Assembly: GCF_036226505.1 (NCBI RefSeq)
Contig: NZ_CP108484.1
Coordinates: 6,138,001 to 6,202,000 of the forward strand
Direction of reading: 5' to 3'
Length of the DNA: 64,000 bases
Source of the DNA: Kitasatospora sp. NBC_01246
GTDB lineage: Bacteria; Actinomycetota; Actinomycetes; Streptomycetales; Streptomycetaceae
Below are positions 56,786 through 64,000 of this stretch, piece by piece. The stretch's first letter is position 1, and each line of letters opens with the position of its first letter. The notes under the pieces were generated by a model. The model searched no databases. It was not told where the DNA came from and saw only the letters and a list, made by a program, of their open reading frames with translations. Both the position numbers and the translations under genes were made by a program.

Positions 56786-58825
56786 TCAGCTGGTGGACGC
56801 GGCGGTGGTGGGCGTCCACGGCTGGAGCCTGTTGGCCAGCCGGATCTCGTCCACGATCCGGCCGATGATGGTGGTGATGCCGAAGTCCTTCGGGGTGAAC
56901 ACGGCGGCGACGCCGGCGGCCTTGAGGGCCTCGCCGTCCGCTGCCGGGATGATGCCACCCACGATCACCGGGACATCCTCCACCCCGGCCCGGCGGAGCC
57001 GGTGCAGGACGTCGGGCACCAGCTCGGAGTGCGCCCCCGAGAGGATCGACAGGCCCACGCAGTGCACGTCCTCCGCGACGGCGGCCGAGACGATCTGCTC
57101 GGGCGTCAGCCGGATGCCCTGGTAGACCACCTCGAACCCGGCGTCACGGGCCCGGACGGCTATCTGCTCGGCGCCGTTGGAGTGTCCGTCCAGGCCGGGC
57201 TTGCCGACCAGCAGGCGCAGCTTGCCGACGCCGAGCTCGGCGGCGGTGGCGGCGACCGCCTCGCGGACCGCGGCCAGCTCGCCGCCGGGCTCGGCGGCCA
57301 CCGCGACCGGGGCGCCGCCGACGCCGGTGGGCGCGCGGTACTCGCCGAAGACCTCGCGAAGGGCGAAGGCCCACTCGCCGGTGGTGACCCCGGCGCGGGC
57401 GCAGGCGAGCGTCGCCTCCATCAGGTTGACGTCGGTGCCGGCGACGGCCTTGAGCTCCTCCAGCGCCTGCTGGGCGGCGGCCTCGTCGCGCTTGCCGCGC
57501 CACTCCTCCAGTGCGGCCAGGACGGACTGCTCGGAGGCCGGGTCGACCACCATGATCGCGGTGTCGAGGTCGGCCGTGAGCGGGCTCTCCTCGGTGGTGT
57601 CGAAGCAGTTGACCCCGATGATCTTGTCCTCGCCGGACTCGATCCGGGCCCGCCGGGCGGCGTGCGAGGCGACCAGGTTGGACTTCAGGTAGCCGGACTC
57701 GACGGCCGGGATGATGCCCCGGTTGCCCGCTTTGACGCCCATCTCCAGCACCTTGGCGATCTCGGCCTCGGCGCCGGCCAGCAGCTCGGCGGTCTTGGTC
57801 TCGATCACCTCGGAGCCGTTGAAGAGGTCCCCGTACTCCAGCAGGTCGGACTCGTAGGCGAGCACCTGCTGGATCCGCAGCGACCACTGCTGGTCCCACG
57901 GGCGGGGCAGGCCGAGCGCCTCGTTCCAGGCGGGCAGCTGGACGGCCCGGGCCCGGGCGTCCTTGGAGAGCGTGACGGCGAGCATCTCCAGCACGATCCG
58001 CTGGACGTTGTTCTCCGGCTGCGCCTCGGTCAGGCCCAGCGAGTTGACCTGGACGCCGTAGCGGAAGCGGCGCTGCTTGGCGTCCTGGATGCCGTAGCGC
58101 TCCAGCGTGACCTTCTCCCAGAGCTGGGCGAAGGCGCGCATCTTGCACATCTCCTCGACGAAGCGCACGCCGGCGTTGACGAAGAAGGAGATCCGGGCGA
58201 CCACCTCGCCCATCCGCTCGGCCGGCACCTGGCCGGAGTCGCGCACCGCGTCCAGCACCGAGATCGCGGTGCACATCGCGTAGGCGATCTCCTGGACCGG
58301 GGTGGCGCCGGCCTCCTGCAGGTGGTAACTGCAGATGTTGATCGGGTTCCACTTGGGGATGTTGCCGACGGTGTAGGCGATCATGTCGGTGATCAGCCGG
58401 ACCGAGGGCCCGGGCGGGAAGACGTGCGTCCCGCGCGAGAGGTACTCCTTGACGATGTCGTTCTGGGTGGTGCCGGTGAGCTTGGCGATGTCGGCGCCCT
58501 GCTCCTCCGCGACCACCTGGTAGAGCGCCAGCAGCCACATCGCGGTGGCGTTGATCGTCATCGAGGTGTTGGTCTGTTCGAGCGGGATGCCCTCGAACAG
58601 GGCCCGCATGTCCCCGACGTGGCCCACCGGGACGCCGACCCGGCCGACCTCGCCGCGGGCGAGGACGTGGTCCGAGTCGTAGCCGGTCTGGGTCGGCAGG
58701 TCGAAGGCCACCGACAGGCCGGTCTGCCCCTTGGCGAGGTTCTTGCGGTAGAGCGCGTTGGAGTCGCTCGCGGTCGAGTGCCCCGCGTAGGTGCGCATCA
58801 GCCAGGGGCGGTCGCGTCCGGCCAT
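56786..58825 (-). CDS. ecm: B12-dependent ethylmalonyl-CoA mutase (MeaA-like)
   Basis: The 679-residue enzyme has a methylmalonyl-CoA mutase-like TIM barrel (GLSVAFDLPTQTGYDSDH, NTSMTINATAMWLL, AGATPVQEIAYAM, NNVQRIVLEMLAVTLSKDARARAVQ). Its C-terminal cobalamin domain has DGHSNG at 546-551, His548 being the cobalt ligand. Ethylmalonyl-CoA mutase converts ethylmalonyl-CoA to methylsuccinyl-CoA. Its start overlaps the ccr stop by one base. It is a single-chain homolog, unlike heterodimeric methylmalonyl-CoA mutase. Confidence 0.92.
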   Translation of the reverse strand: MAGRDRPWLMRTYAGHSTASDSNALYRKNLAKGQTGLSVAFDLPTQTGYDSDHVLARGEVGRVGVPVGHVGDMRALFEGIPLEQTNTSMTINATAMWLLALYQVVAEEQGADIAKLTGTTQNDIVKEYLSRGTHVFPPGPSVRLITDMIAYTVGNIPKWNPINICSYHLQEAGATPVQEIAYAMCTAISVLDAVRDSGQVPAERMGEVVARISFFVNAGVRFVEEMCKMRAFAQLWEKVTLERYGIQDAKQRRFRYGVQVNSLGLTEAQPENNVQRIVLEMLAVTLSKDARARAVQLPAWNEALGLPRPWDQQWSLRIQQVLAYESDLLEYGDLFNGSEVIETKTAELLAGAEAEIAKVLEMGVKAGNRGIIPAVESGYLKSNLVASHAARRARIESGEDKIIGVNCFDTTEESPLTADLDTAIMVVDPASEQSVLAALEEWRGKRDEAAAQQALEELKAVAGTDVNLMEATLACARAGVTTGEWAFALREVFGEYRAPTGVGGAPVAVAAEPGGELAAVREAVAATAAELGVGKLRLLVGKPGLDGHSNGAEQIAVRARDAGFEVVYQGIRLTPEQIVSAAVAEDVHCVGLSILSGAHSELVPDVLHRLRRAGVEDVPVIVGGIIPAADGEALKAAGVAAVFTPKDFGITTIIGRIVDEIRLANRLQPWTPTTAASTS

Positions 58826-60162
58826 CAGATGTTCCGGAAGCGGTTGATGGCGTCGATGTGCTTCGCCCGGAACTCCGCGTCCCGCACGCCCAGGCCCTCC
58901 TCCGGCGCCAGGCAGAGCACGCCGACCTTGCCCTGGTGCTTGTTGTGGTGCACGTCGAGGGCGGCCTGGCCGGTGTCCTCCAGCGAGTAGACCTTCGAGA
59001 GCGTCGGGTGGATCTTGCCCTTGGCGATCAGGCGGTTGGCCTCGAACGCCTCGCGGTAGTTGGCGAAGTGCGAGCCGACGATGCGCTTGAGCGACATCCA
59101 CAGGTAGCGGTTGTCGTACTGGTGCATGAAGCCCGAGGTGGAGGCACAGGTGACGATGGTGCCGCCCTTGCGGGTGACGTAGACCGAGGCGCCGAAGGTC
59201 TCGCGGCCCGGGTGCTCGAAGACGATGTCCACGTCCTCGCCGCCGGTGAACTCGCGGATCTTCGCGCCGAGCCGCTTCCACTCGCGCGGGTCCTGGTTGT
59301 GCTCGTCCTTCCAGAACTTGTACCCCTCGGCGGAGCGGTCGATGATCGCCTCGGCGCCCATCGCCCGGCAGATCTCGGCCTTCTGGTCGTTGGAGACCAC
59401 GCAGATCGGGGTGGCGCCACCGGCCAGCGCGTACTGGGTGGCGTACGAGCCGAGGCCGCCGCTGGCACCCCAGATCAGCACGTTGTCGCCCTGCTTCATG
59501 CCCGCGCCGTTGCGCGAGACCAGCTGGCGGTAGGCGGTGGAGTTGACCAGGCCGGGGGAGGCGGCCTCCTCCCAGGTCAGGTGCTTCGGCTTCGGCAGCA
59601 GCTGGTTGGTCTTCACCAGCGCCAGCTGGGCCAGGCCGCCGAAGTTGGTCTCGAAGCCCCAGATCCGCTGCTCCGGGTCCATCATCGTGTCGTTGTGGCC
59701 GTCCGGGGACTCCAGCTCGACCGAGAGGCAGTGCGCGACGACCTCGTCGCCCGGCTTCCAGGCGTTGACCCCGGCGCCGGTGCGCAGCACCACGCCCGCG
59801 AGGTCGGACCCGAGCACGTGGTACGGCAGGTCGTGGCGCTTGGTCAGCGGGGAGAGCCGGCCGTAGCGCTCCAGGAAGCCGAAGGTGGAGACCGGCTCGT
59901 AGATCGAGCTCCACACGGTGTTGTAGTTCACGGCGCTGGCCATGACGGCGACCAGAGCCTCGCCCGGGCCCAGCTCGGGCAGGGCGACCTCGTCGAGGTG
60001 GAGGGACTTGCGGGGGTCCTTGTCGCGGCTGTCGAGGCCGGCGAACATCTGCTCCTCGTCCTTGTGGAGCGTGACCGCCCGGTAGGACTCCGGCAGCTTG
60101 AGCGCGGCGAAGTCCGCCGCGGTGCTGTCGGAGTTGAGGATCGCGTCGAGGATTTCCTTCAT
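58825..60162 (-). CDS. ccr: crotonyl-CoA carboxylase/reductase
   Basis: The 445-residue MDR-type reductase has HVLGSDLAGVVLRTGAGV, NFGGLAQLALVKTNQLLPKP, GASGGLGSYATQYALAGGA (NADPH site), VFEHPGRETFGASVYV and YLWMSLKRIVGSHFANYREA. It reduces and carboxylates crotonyl-CoA to ethylmalonyl-CoA, the entry step of the pathway and a source of polyketide extender units. GGAGG lies 5 nt before the ATG. It leads the ccr-ecm-lyase-hydratase-dehydrogenase series. Palindromic sites sit in its promoter. Confidence 0.95.
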   Translation of the reverse strand: MKEILDAILNSDSTAADFAALKLPESYRAVTLHKDEEQMFAGLDSRDKDPRKSLHLDEVALPELGPGEALVAVMASAVNYNTVWSSIYEPVSTFGFLERYGRLSPLTKRHDLPYHVLGSDLAGVVLRTGAGVNAWKPGDEVVAHCLSVELESPDGHNDTMMDPEQRIWGFETNFGGLAQLALVKTNQLLPKPKHLTWEEAASPGLVNSTAYRQLVSRNGAGMKQGDNVLIWGASGGLGSYATQYALAGGATPICVVSNDQKAEICRAMGAEAIIDRSAEGYKFWKDEHNQDPREWKRLGAKIREFTGGEDVDIVFEHPGRETFGASVYVTRKGGTIVTCASTSGFMHQYDNRYLWMSLKRIVGSHFANYREAFEANRLIAKGKIHPTLSKVYSLEDTGQAALDVHHNKHQGKVGVLCLAPEEGLGVRDAEFRAKHIDAINRFRNI

Positions 60163-60397
60163 GGCTGCCTCCGAAGGCGTACCTGTGTGAGGGGCACAGG
60201 GCGTCTGGGGGAGCCGGGAGCGGACACCGGCTTCGCTGAGATGGGTGGTTGGGTGGTCTGGCGGGTGGCCTGGCTGGGACCGTGCGGTGGATCTGCGGTG
60301 GACCTTGCTGGGCACAGCTCCCGGGGTGTGGGAGCGCCGGACGACGGCGCGCCGTGGTGGGGAGCCGCGGCGCCGCGACTGGTGGGTAACAAGGTAG

Positions 60398-60434
60398 TGG
60401 CACCCTGTGCCACTCGTAAAGACACCGGGTGTCA
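60398..60434. promoter_or_regulatory. two related palindromes, probable TetR operators of the ccr operon
   Basis: TGGCACCCTGTGCCA (60398-60412) and AGACACCGGGTGTCA (60420-60434) both fit TGRCACC-n-GGTGYCA and lie 22 bp apart. A third, perfect copy, TGGCACCGGGTGCCA, lies inside the neighbouring tetR gene at 60701-60715. They are the likely targets of that regulator. Confidence 0.6.
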
Positions 60435-60485
60435 TCAATTCAGGTGAATCAAATCCGCGTTCGAGCGCCCGCCGGCGGGTGCGCG

Positions 60486-60519
60486 AAGGGCCCGCACCGG
60501 ATCTCCGGTACGGGCCCTT
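60486..60519 (-). terminator. hairpin terminator of the tetR gene
   Basis: AAGGGCCCGCACCGG (60486-60500) pairs with CCGGTACGGGCCCTT (60505-60519), with one mismatched pair and a 4-nt loop. It lies 33 bp past the tetR stop. Confidence 0.82.
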
Positions 60520-60551
60520 CGAACTGCTCTGACCTGCGGAAACACTAGCTC

Positions 60552-61460
60552 TCAGGCGTGCCTGGCACTGCTCAGCGCGGCCCGGATGCTGTCCACCACG
60601 ACGTCCAGCGGAGCGTCGGTCCGGGCCACTGTGATGAGTACCTCACCTCCGGGGCTGGCACTCAGTGCGCTCGCGGCCGCCTCCTCCAGGGGGGTCACAC
60701 TGGCACCGGGTGCCACCAGGGACCCCCGCCGTCTCACCCCCGGCGCCGCGGAGGCCCAGAAGGTCCGCCGGATCACCTCGAAGGAGTGGTCCAGCTGCGC
60801 CTCCACGTCGCCCCGGCCACCGGCCCTCAGCCAGCGCCGCAGCACGTGGTTGTGGGCCGCGACGACCGCCGCCGCCGACACCTCGGCCAGCATCGAGTCG
60901 TCCTCGCCGGCCCGCTGCCAGCCCGAGGGGATCTCGCCCCCGGTGTCGAACCGGCCCAGCAGGTAGCGGGTGAACAGCCGCTCGTACCGGGCCACCACGG
61001 CGATCTCCCGCTCGCGCAGCGCCGGCACCTGACGGATCAGCTGGTACCGGGCGACCGAGACCGCCGGGGTGGAGGCGTACATCCGCAGCACCTCCTTGAT
61101 GCCGCGGCAGACCACGTCCAGCGGGTGCTCGTCGGACTCGGCGCTGGCCAGCAGGTCGGCCACCCGGACGAGGGTGTCGTCGTGGTCCGGGAAGATCGCC
61201 TCCTCCTTGGACCGGAAGTACCGGAAGAAGGTCCGCCGGGCCACGCCGGCGGCCGCGGCGATCTGGTCGACCGTGGTCTCCTCGTAGCCCTGCGAGGCGA
61301 AGAGCTCCATCGCCGCCGTGGCAAGGTCCTGACGCATCTGCTGGCGCTGCGCGGCCGCCCGGCGGTTGCCGGGATTCCCCTCGGCGCCGGCCCCGGACGG
61401 CCGGTCGGCGCCGCGCGGTCCGGCGGAGTGCTGCGGGGAGGCTGACTGAACCCGATCCAT
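60552..61460 (-). CDS. TetR-family transcriptional regulator of the ethylmalonyl-CoA genes
   Basis: The 302-residue protein has a disordered N-terminal tail, then the TetR helix-turn-helix (LATAAMELFASQGYEETTVDQIAAAAGVARRTFFRYFRSKE) at about residues 40-85 and a ligand-binding helical domain. It is followed by an extra Ala/Ser-rich region of about 60 residues after RRTFWASAAPGVRRRG. The coding sequence contains a perfect copy of the palindrome found before ccr. It lies directly upstream of ccr on the same strand, so a pathway intermediate may be the ligand. The ATG at 61460 fits the tail. Confidence 0.86.
   Translation of the reverse strand: MDRVQSASPQHSAGPRGADRPSGAGAEGNPGNRRAAAQRQQMRQDLATAAMELFASQGYEETTVDQIAAAAGVARRTFFRYFRSKEEAIFPDHDDTLVRVADLLASAESDEHPLDVVCRGIKEVLRMYASTPAVSVARYQLIRQVPALREREIAVVARYERLFTRYLLGRFDTGGEIPSGWQRAGEDDSMLAEVSAAAVVAAHNHVLRRWLRAGGRGDVEAQLDHSFEVIRRTFWASAAPGVRRRGSLVAPGASVTPLEEAAASALSASPGGEVLITVARTDAPLDVVVDSIRAALSSARHA
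60701..60715. promoter_or_regulatory. internal palindrome within the tetR gene
   Basis: TGGCACC-g-GGTGCCA is a perfect 7-bp dyad inside the tetR 3' region. It matches the two ccr-promoter sites and could be an auxiliary looping site, though codon constraints may explain it. Confidence 0.4.
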
Positions 61461-61693
61461 GCCCGGAACGCTACACGCCCCCGGCACCGGCGCCGCGGGC
61501 CTTCCCCGTCGTACCGGGGCGACCGGTCCGGTCACGGCCGGTCTCGGCCAGCGCGCCGACACCGCCCCGGGGCTCCAGCCGGTGCGCGGCGACCCGTACC
61601 CGGGCTGCCCCGGCAGGAGCGGTGCCGGGCCGGCCGGGCCCGTCCCGGTGGGGCCCGCGCCCAGCGGCGCGGCGCCCCCGACCGACGGCGTGG

Positions 61694-63469
61694 TCACCGG
61701 CGCGCGTGGTCGCGGAACCCGCGGCCGGTCTTGCGGCCCAGGCAGCCGGCCGCCACCAGGTGCTCCAGCAGCGGCGCCGCCGCCAGGCCCGGCTCGCGGA
61801 ACTCCTGGTGCAGCACCTGCTCGATGGTCAGCGAGACGTCCAGGCCGACCACGTCCAGCAGCTCGAACGGGCCCATCGGGTAGCCGCAGCCGAGCTTCAT
61901 CGCGGTGTCGATGTCGTCCACCGTCGCGTAGTGCTCCTGCAGCATCCGCACGGCGTCGTTCAGGTACGGGAAGAGCAGCGCGTTCACGATGAACCCGGCC
62001 CGGTCGCCGCACTCCACCGGGTGCTTGCGCACCTTGGCGCAGATCTCCAGCACCGTCGCGGTGACGTCCGGCGCGGTCAGCACGGTGGAGACCACCTCGA
62101 CCAGCTTCATGGCCGGCGCCGGGTTGAAGAAGTGCAGGCCGATCACGTCCTGCGGCCGCGAGGTGGCCGCCGCGCAGCTGATCACCGGCAGCGAGGAGGT
62201 GGTGGTGGCGAGCACCGCGCCCGGCTTGACGATCTTGTCCAGGGTGGCGAACAGCTCGCGCTTGACCGCGAGGTCCTCGGCCACCGCCTCGACCACCAGG
62301 TCGACGTCGGCCAGCTCGGCGTACTGCCCGACCGGCGTCACCAGGGCCAGCGCCGCGTCGCGCTGCTCCTCGGAGAGCCGGCCCTTGGCCACCGAGCGCT
62401 CCAGCGACCTGGCCAGCTGCGCCTTGGCCCGCTCGGCCTTCTCCTGGCTGCGGGCGGCCAGCAGCACCGGGTACCCGGCCTTGGCGAACACCTCGACGAT
62501 GCCCGTGGCCATCGTGCCGGAGCCGCAGACGCCGACCCGGCGCACCTCCCGGCCGGGCGCCTTCGCCGCGGTGGCCCCGGTGGCGGCGCCGACCACCTTG
62601 GACGAGCCGGGCGCCTCGTAGGTGTAGAAGCCCCGGCCGGACTTGCGGCCCAGCAGCCCGGCGGAGACCAGCTGGCCGAGGATCGGCGCGGGTGCGTGCA
62701 GCCGGTCCCGGGACTGCTCGTACATGGCCTCCAGGACGGTCCGCGCGGTGTCCACGCCGATCAGGTCGAGCAGCGCCAGCGGTCCCATCGGCAGCCCGCA
62801 GCCGAGCCGCATCGCGGCGTCGATGTCCTCGCGGGTGGCGTACTTGGACTCGAACATCGCGGCGGCCTGGTTCAGGTACGCGAAGAGCAGCCCGTTCACC
62901 ACGAAGCCGGCGCGGTCGCCCGCCGCCACCGGCTCCTTGCCGAGGTCGCGGGCGAACGCCGCGGCGTCCTCGGCGACCTGCGGGGCGGTCAGCACGGTGC
63001 GGACCACCTCGACCAGCTTCATGGTGTGCACCGGGTTGAAGAAGTGCAGGCCCAGTACGCGCTCCGGGCGCGCGGTGGCGGCGGCGATCCGGGTGACCGA
63101 CAGCGCGGTGGTGCCGGTGGCCAGCACCGTCGCGGGCGGGCAGATCCGGTCCAGCTCGGCGAAGAGCTCCCGCTTCAGCTCCAGCTGCTCGGGGACCTCC
63201 TCGATCACCAGGTCCGCCGGGGCGGCGGCGTCGAGCGCGTGGCCGACCGAGATCCGCGCGAGCAGCGCGGCCCGGTCCTCGGCGGTGATCCGCTCGCGGG
63301 CGACGGCGTGCGCGGTGGCCTCCTCGATCCGGGCCAGGGCCCGGGCGGCGGAGTCCTCGGTGGCCTCGATGCCGATCACTCGGCGGCCGCTCTGCGCGAC
63401 CGCCACCGCGACACCGGCACCCATCGTGCCGAGGCCGACCACGGCGACCGTGGGGAAGGGACGCTCCAT
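61694..63469 (-). CDS. duplicated 3-hydroxyacyl-CoA (3-hydroxybutyryl-CoA) dehydrogenase
   Basis: The 591-residue protein is two complete 3-hydroxyacyl-CoA dehydrogenases in tandem. The first (1-290) has VVGLGTMGAG, LVIEEVPEQLELKRELF, LGLHFFNPVHTMKLVEVV and GDRAGFVVNGLL. The second (about 305-591) repeats each motif (VCGSGTMATG, VVEAVAEDLAVKRELF, IGLHFFNPAPAMKLVEVV, GDRAGFIVNALLFPYLND). The His of the HFFNP motif is kept in both. It oxidises 3-hydroxybutyryl-CoA-type substrates with NAD(P), feeding crotonyl-CoA into the pathway. The ATG at 63469 has CAGGA upstream. Confidence 0.9.
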   Translation of the reverse strand: MERPFPTVAVVGLGTMGAGVAVAVAQSGRRVIGIEATEDSAARALARIEEATAHAVARERITAEDRAALLARISVGHALDAAAPADLVIEEVPEQLELKRELFAELDRICPPATVLATGTTALSVTRIAAATARPERVLGLHFFNPVHTMKLVEVVRTVLTAPQVAEDAAAFARDLGKEPVAAGDRAGFVVNGLLFAYLNQAAAMFESKYATREDIDAAMRLGCGLPMGPLALLDLIGVDTARTVLEAMYEQSRDRLHAPAPILGQLVSAGLLGRKSGRGFYTYEAPGSSKVVGAATGATAAKAPGREVRRVGVCGSGTMATGIVEVFAKAGYPVLLAARSQEKAERAKAQLARSLERSVAKGRLSEEQRDAALALVTPVGQYAELADVDLVVEAVAEDLAVKRELFATLDKIVKPGAVLATTTSSLPVISCAAATSRPQDVIGLHFFNPAPAMKLVEVVSTVLTAPDVTATVLEICAKVRKHPVECGDRAGFIVNALLFPYLNDAVRMLQEHYATVDDIDTAMKLGCGYPMGPFELLDVVGLDVSLTIEQVLHQEFREPGLAAAPLLEHLVAAGCLGRKTGRGFRDHARR

Positions 63470-63813
63470 CTGTCCTGACTCCTTGTCATAAGGGCCCGCG
63501 CGCGCTCCGGCGGACGCGCCGTCGGAGGAGGGTCCGCGCGCGGGGGCATGGGGAGATGACGGTTGCGGCCCACCGGCGCAGCCGCCGGTCCGCTCCGGCC
63601 GTGCTGCGGGTGTGCCGTGGTACTCAGGCGCTCGGGGTGAAGGAAGCGGCTCTGATACGAGGCGAGAATCCGGCCCGCCGCGACCCGCGGCTACGACCGG
63701 TGAAGACGCACCGCCCGCCGCCGGACCGTTCCGCGCGATCACGCGCCGGCCGGCGACCCCGTCGGTGCGGCTCCCGAAGCCCGACGGTGGTGCGTGCGGA
63801 CACTGTAGCGAAG

Positions 63814-63827
63814 CTACTCGCCAGTAG
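63814..63827. promoter_or_regulatory. palindrome CTACT-n4-AGTAG
   Basis: CTACT-cgcc-AGTAG is a perfect 5-bp dyad, similar in type to TetR operators of lipid-metabolism genes. It lies 345 bp before the dehydrogenase start, so its target could be that gene or one beyond the window. Confidence 0.35.
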
Positions 63828-63860
63828 GAAGGGGGCGGGCGCCACCGGATTCCCGGCCGC

Positions 63861-63904
63861 CCCGGGACCCGGCCGGCCCGCGCCCGGGGCGGCCGGGTCC
63901 CGGG
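63861..63904. terminator. long hairpin, probable terminator
   Basis: CCCGGGACCCGGCCG (63861-63875) pairs perfectly with CGGCCGGGTCCCGGG (63890-63904) over a 14-nt loop. It may end a gene entering from the right on the minus strand. Confidence 0.7.
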
Positions 63905-64000
63905 ATCCGCGGCGGCCCGGTGTGCGGCCCGCAGGAGTGAACGGGTGGACAGGCGTCCGCCGGAACCACCCGATAGGGGAATTCCCCCTGGTCGGCGGGC

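Larger units (their letters stand above)
60163..60551. promoter_or_regulatory. ccr promoter region
   Basis: This 389-bp stretch holds the ccr promoter and the tetR terminator. Two related palindromes (60398-60412 and 60420-60434) lie 236-272 bp before the ccr ATG. The rest is non-coding. Confidence 0.6.
63470..64000. other. 531-bp right-edge region
   Basis: It holds the promoter of the dehydrogenase, a CTACT-cgcc-AGTAG palindrome (63814-63827) and a long hairpin. The short open frames here have random composition. A GGAGTG-type ribosome-binding-like stretch near 63933 could precede a gene beyond the edge, but none can be supported. Confidence 0.5.

Noticed and set aside
63624..63845. A 73-codon minus-strand frame near the right edge
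   Set aside because: It contains the CTACT palindrome, is Arg-rich and lacks a ribosome-binding site or any family feature.

Overview
The window is about 72-75% GC, has GTG and TTG starts alongside ATG, very strong G+C hairpins as terminators and several families typical of the group (SsgA-like protein, LAxTG-anchored SCO1860-type protein, GlnII, BlaI, ethylmalonyl-CoA genes). This points to a streptomycete-like actinomycete (Streptomyces or Kitasatospora). I saw no rRNA, tRNA, IS element, prophage or CRISPR array.

Layout. 1-5.5 kb: a cut-off proline-rich membrane protein, an SsgA-like sporulation protein, a GAF regulator, then a BlaI repressor facing a DedA-PAP2 pair across two tandem palindromic operators. 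5.6-18 kb: a phosphonate catabolic island. It has a TmpC-like FAD oxidoreductase with a phosphonatase-like HAD, a 2-aminoethylphosphonate-type ABC transporter operon that also holds a HAD phosphatase and an SMR transporter, a GntR regulator, a single polypeptide that fuses TmpA (2-oxoglutarate dioxygenase) to TmpB (HD-type diiron oxygenase), and a class V aminotransferase. The same palindrome lies in front of tmpC, phnS/gntR and tmpAB, so the three transcription units look like one regulon. The predicted chemistry is uptake of 2-(trimethylammonio)ethylphosphonate or a less methylated aminoethylphosphonate, C1 hydroxylation, and C-P cleavage to phosphate plus glycine betaine. TmpC and the phosphonatase would handle the less methylated analogues.

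18-29 kb: housekeeping and nitrogen/sulfur genes (amidohydrolase, uracil-DNA glycosylase, LAxTG surface protein, glutamine synthetase II with GlnR-like boxes, a Cys-containing leader peptide before a sulfonate monooxygenase, a receptor Ser/Thr kinase, NAD synthetase, a MOSC protein). 29-47 kb: a split cobalamin locus (cobC/cobE, then cobD-cobQ-chelatase-cobO-cobB behind a cobalamin riboswitch). It is interrupted by a secreted phosphatase operon, hypothetical genes, a serine beta-lactamase-fold protein and an M6-type metalloprotease. 47-53 kb: an XRE regulator, an alpha/beta hydrolase, a helical hypothetical protein and the pssA-psd phosphatidylethanolamine pair. 53-64 kb: the ethylmalonyl-CoA pathway (crotonyl-CoA carboxylase/reductase, B12-dependent mutase, CoA-ester lyase, MaoC hydratase, acyl-CoA dehydrogenase) with its TetR-type regulator and a duplicated 3-hydroxyacyl-CoA dehydrogenase. 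Its mutase needs the B12 made by the cobalamin genes.

An unusual number of intergenic spaces hold short tandem repeats with unrelated units (11, 14, 23, 26 and 27 bp).
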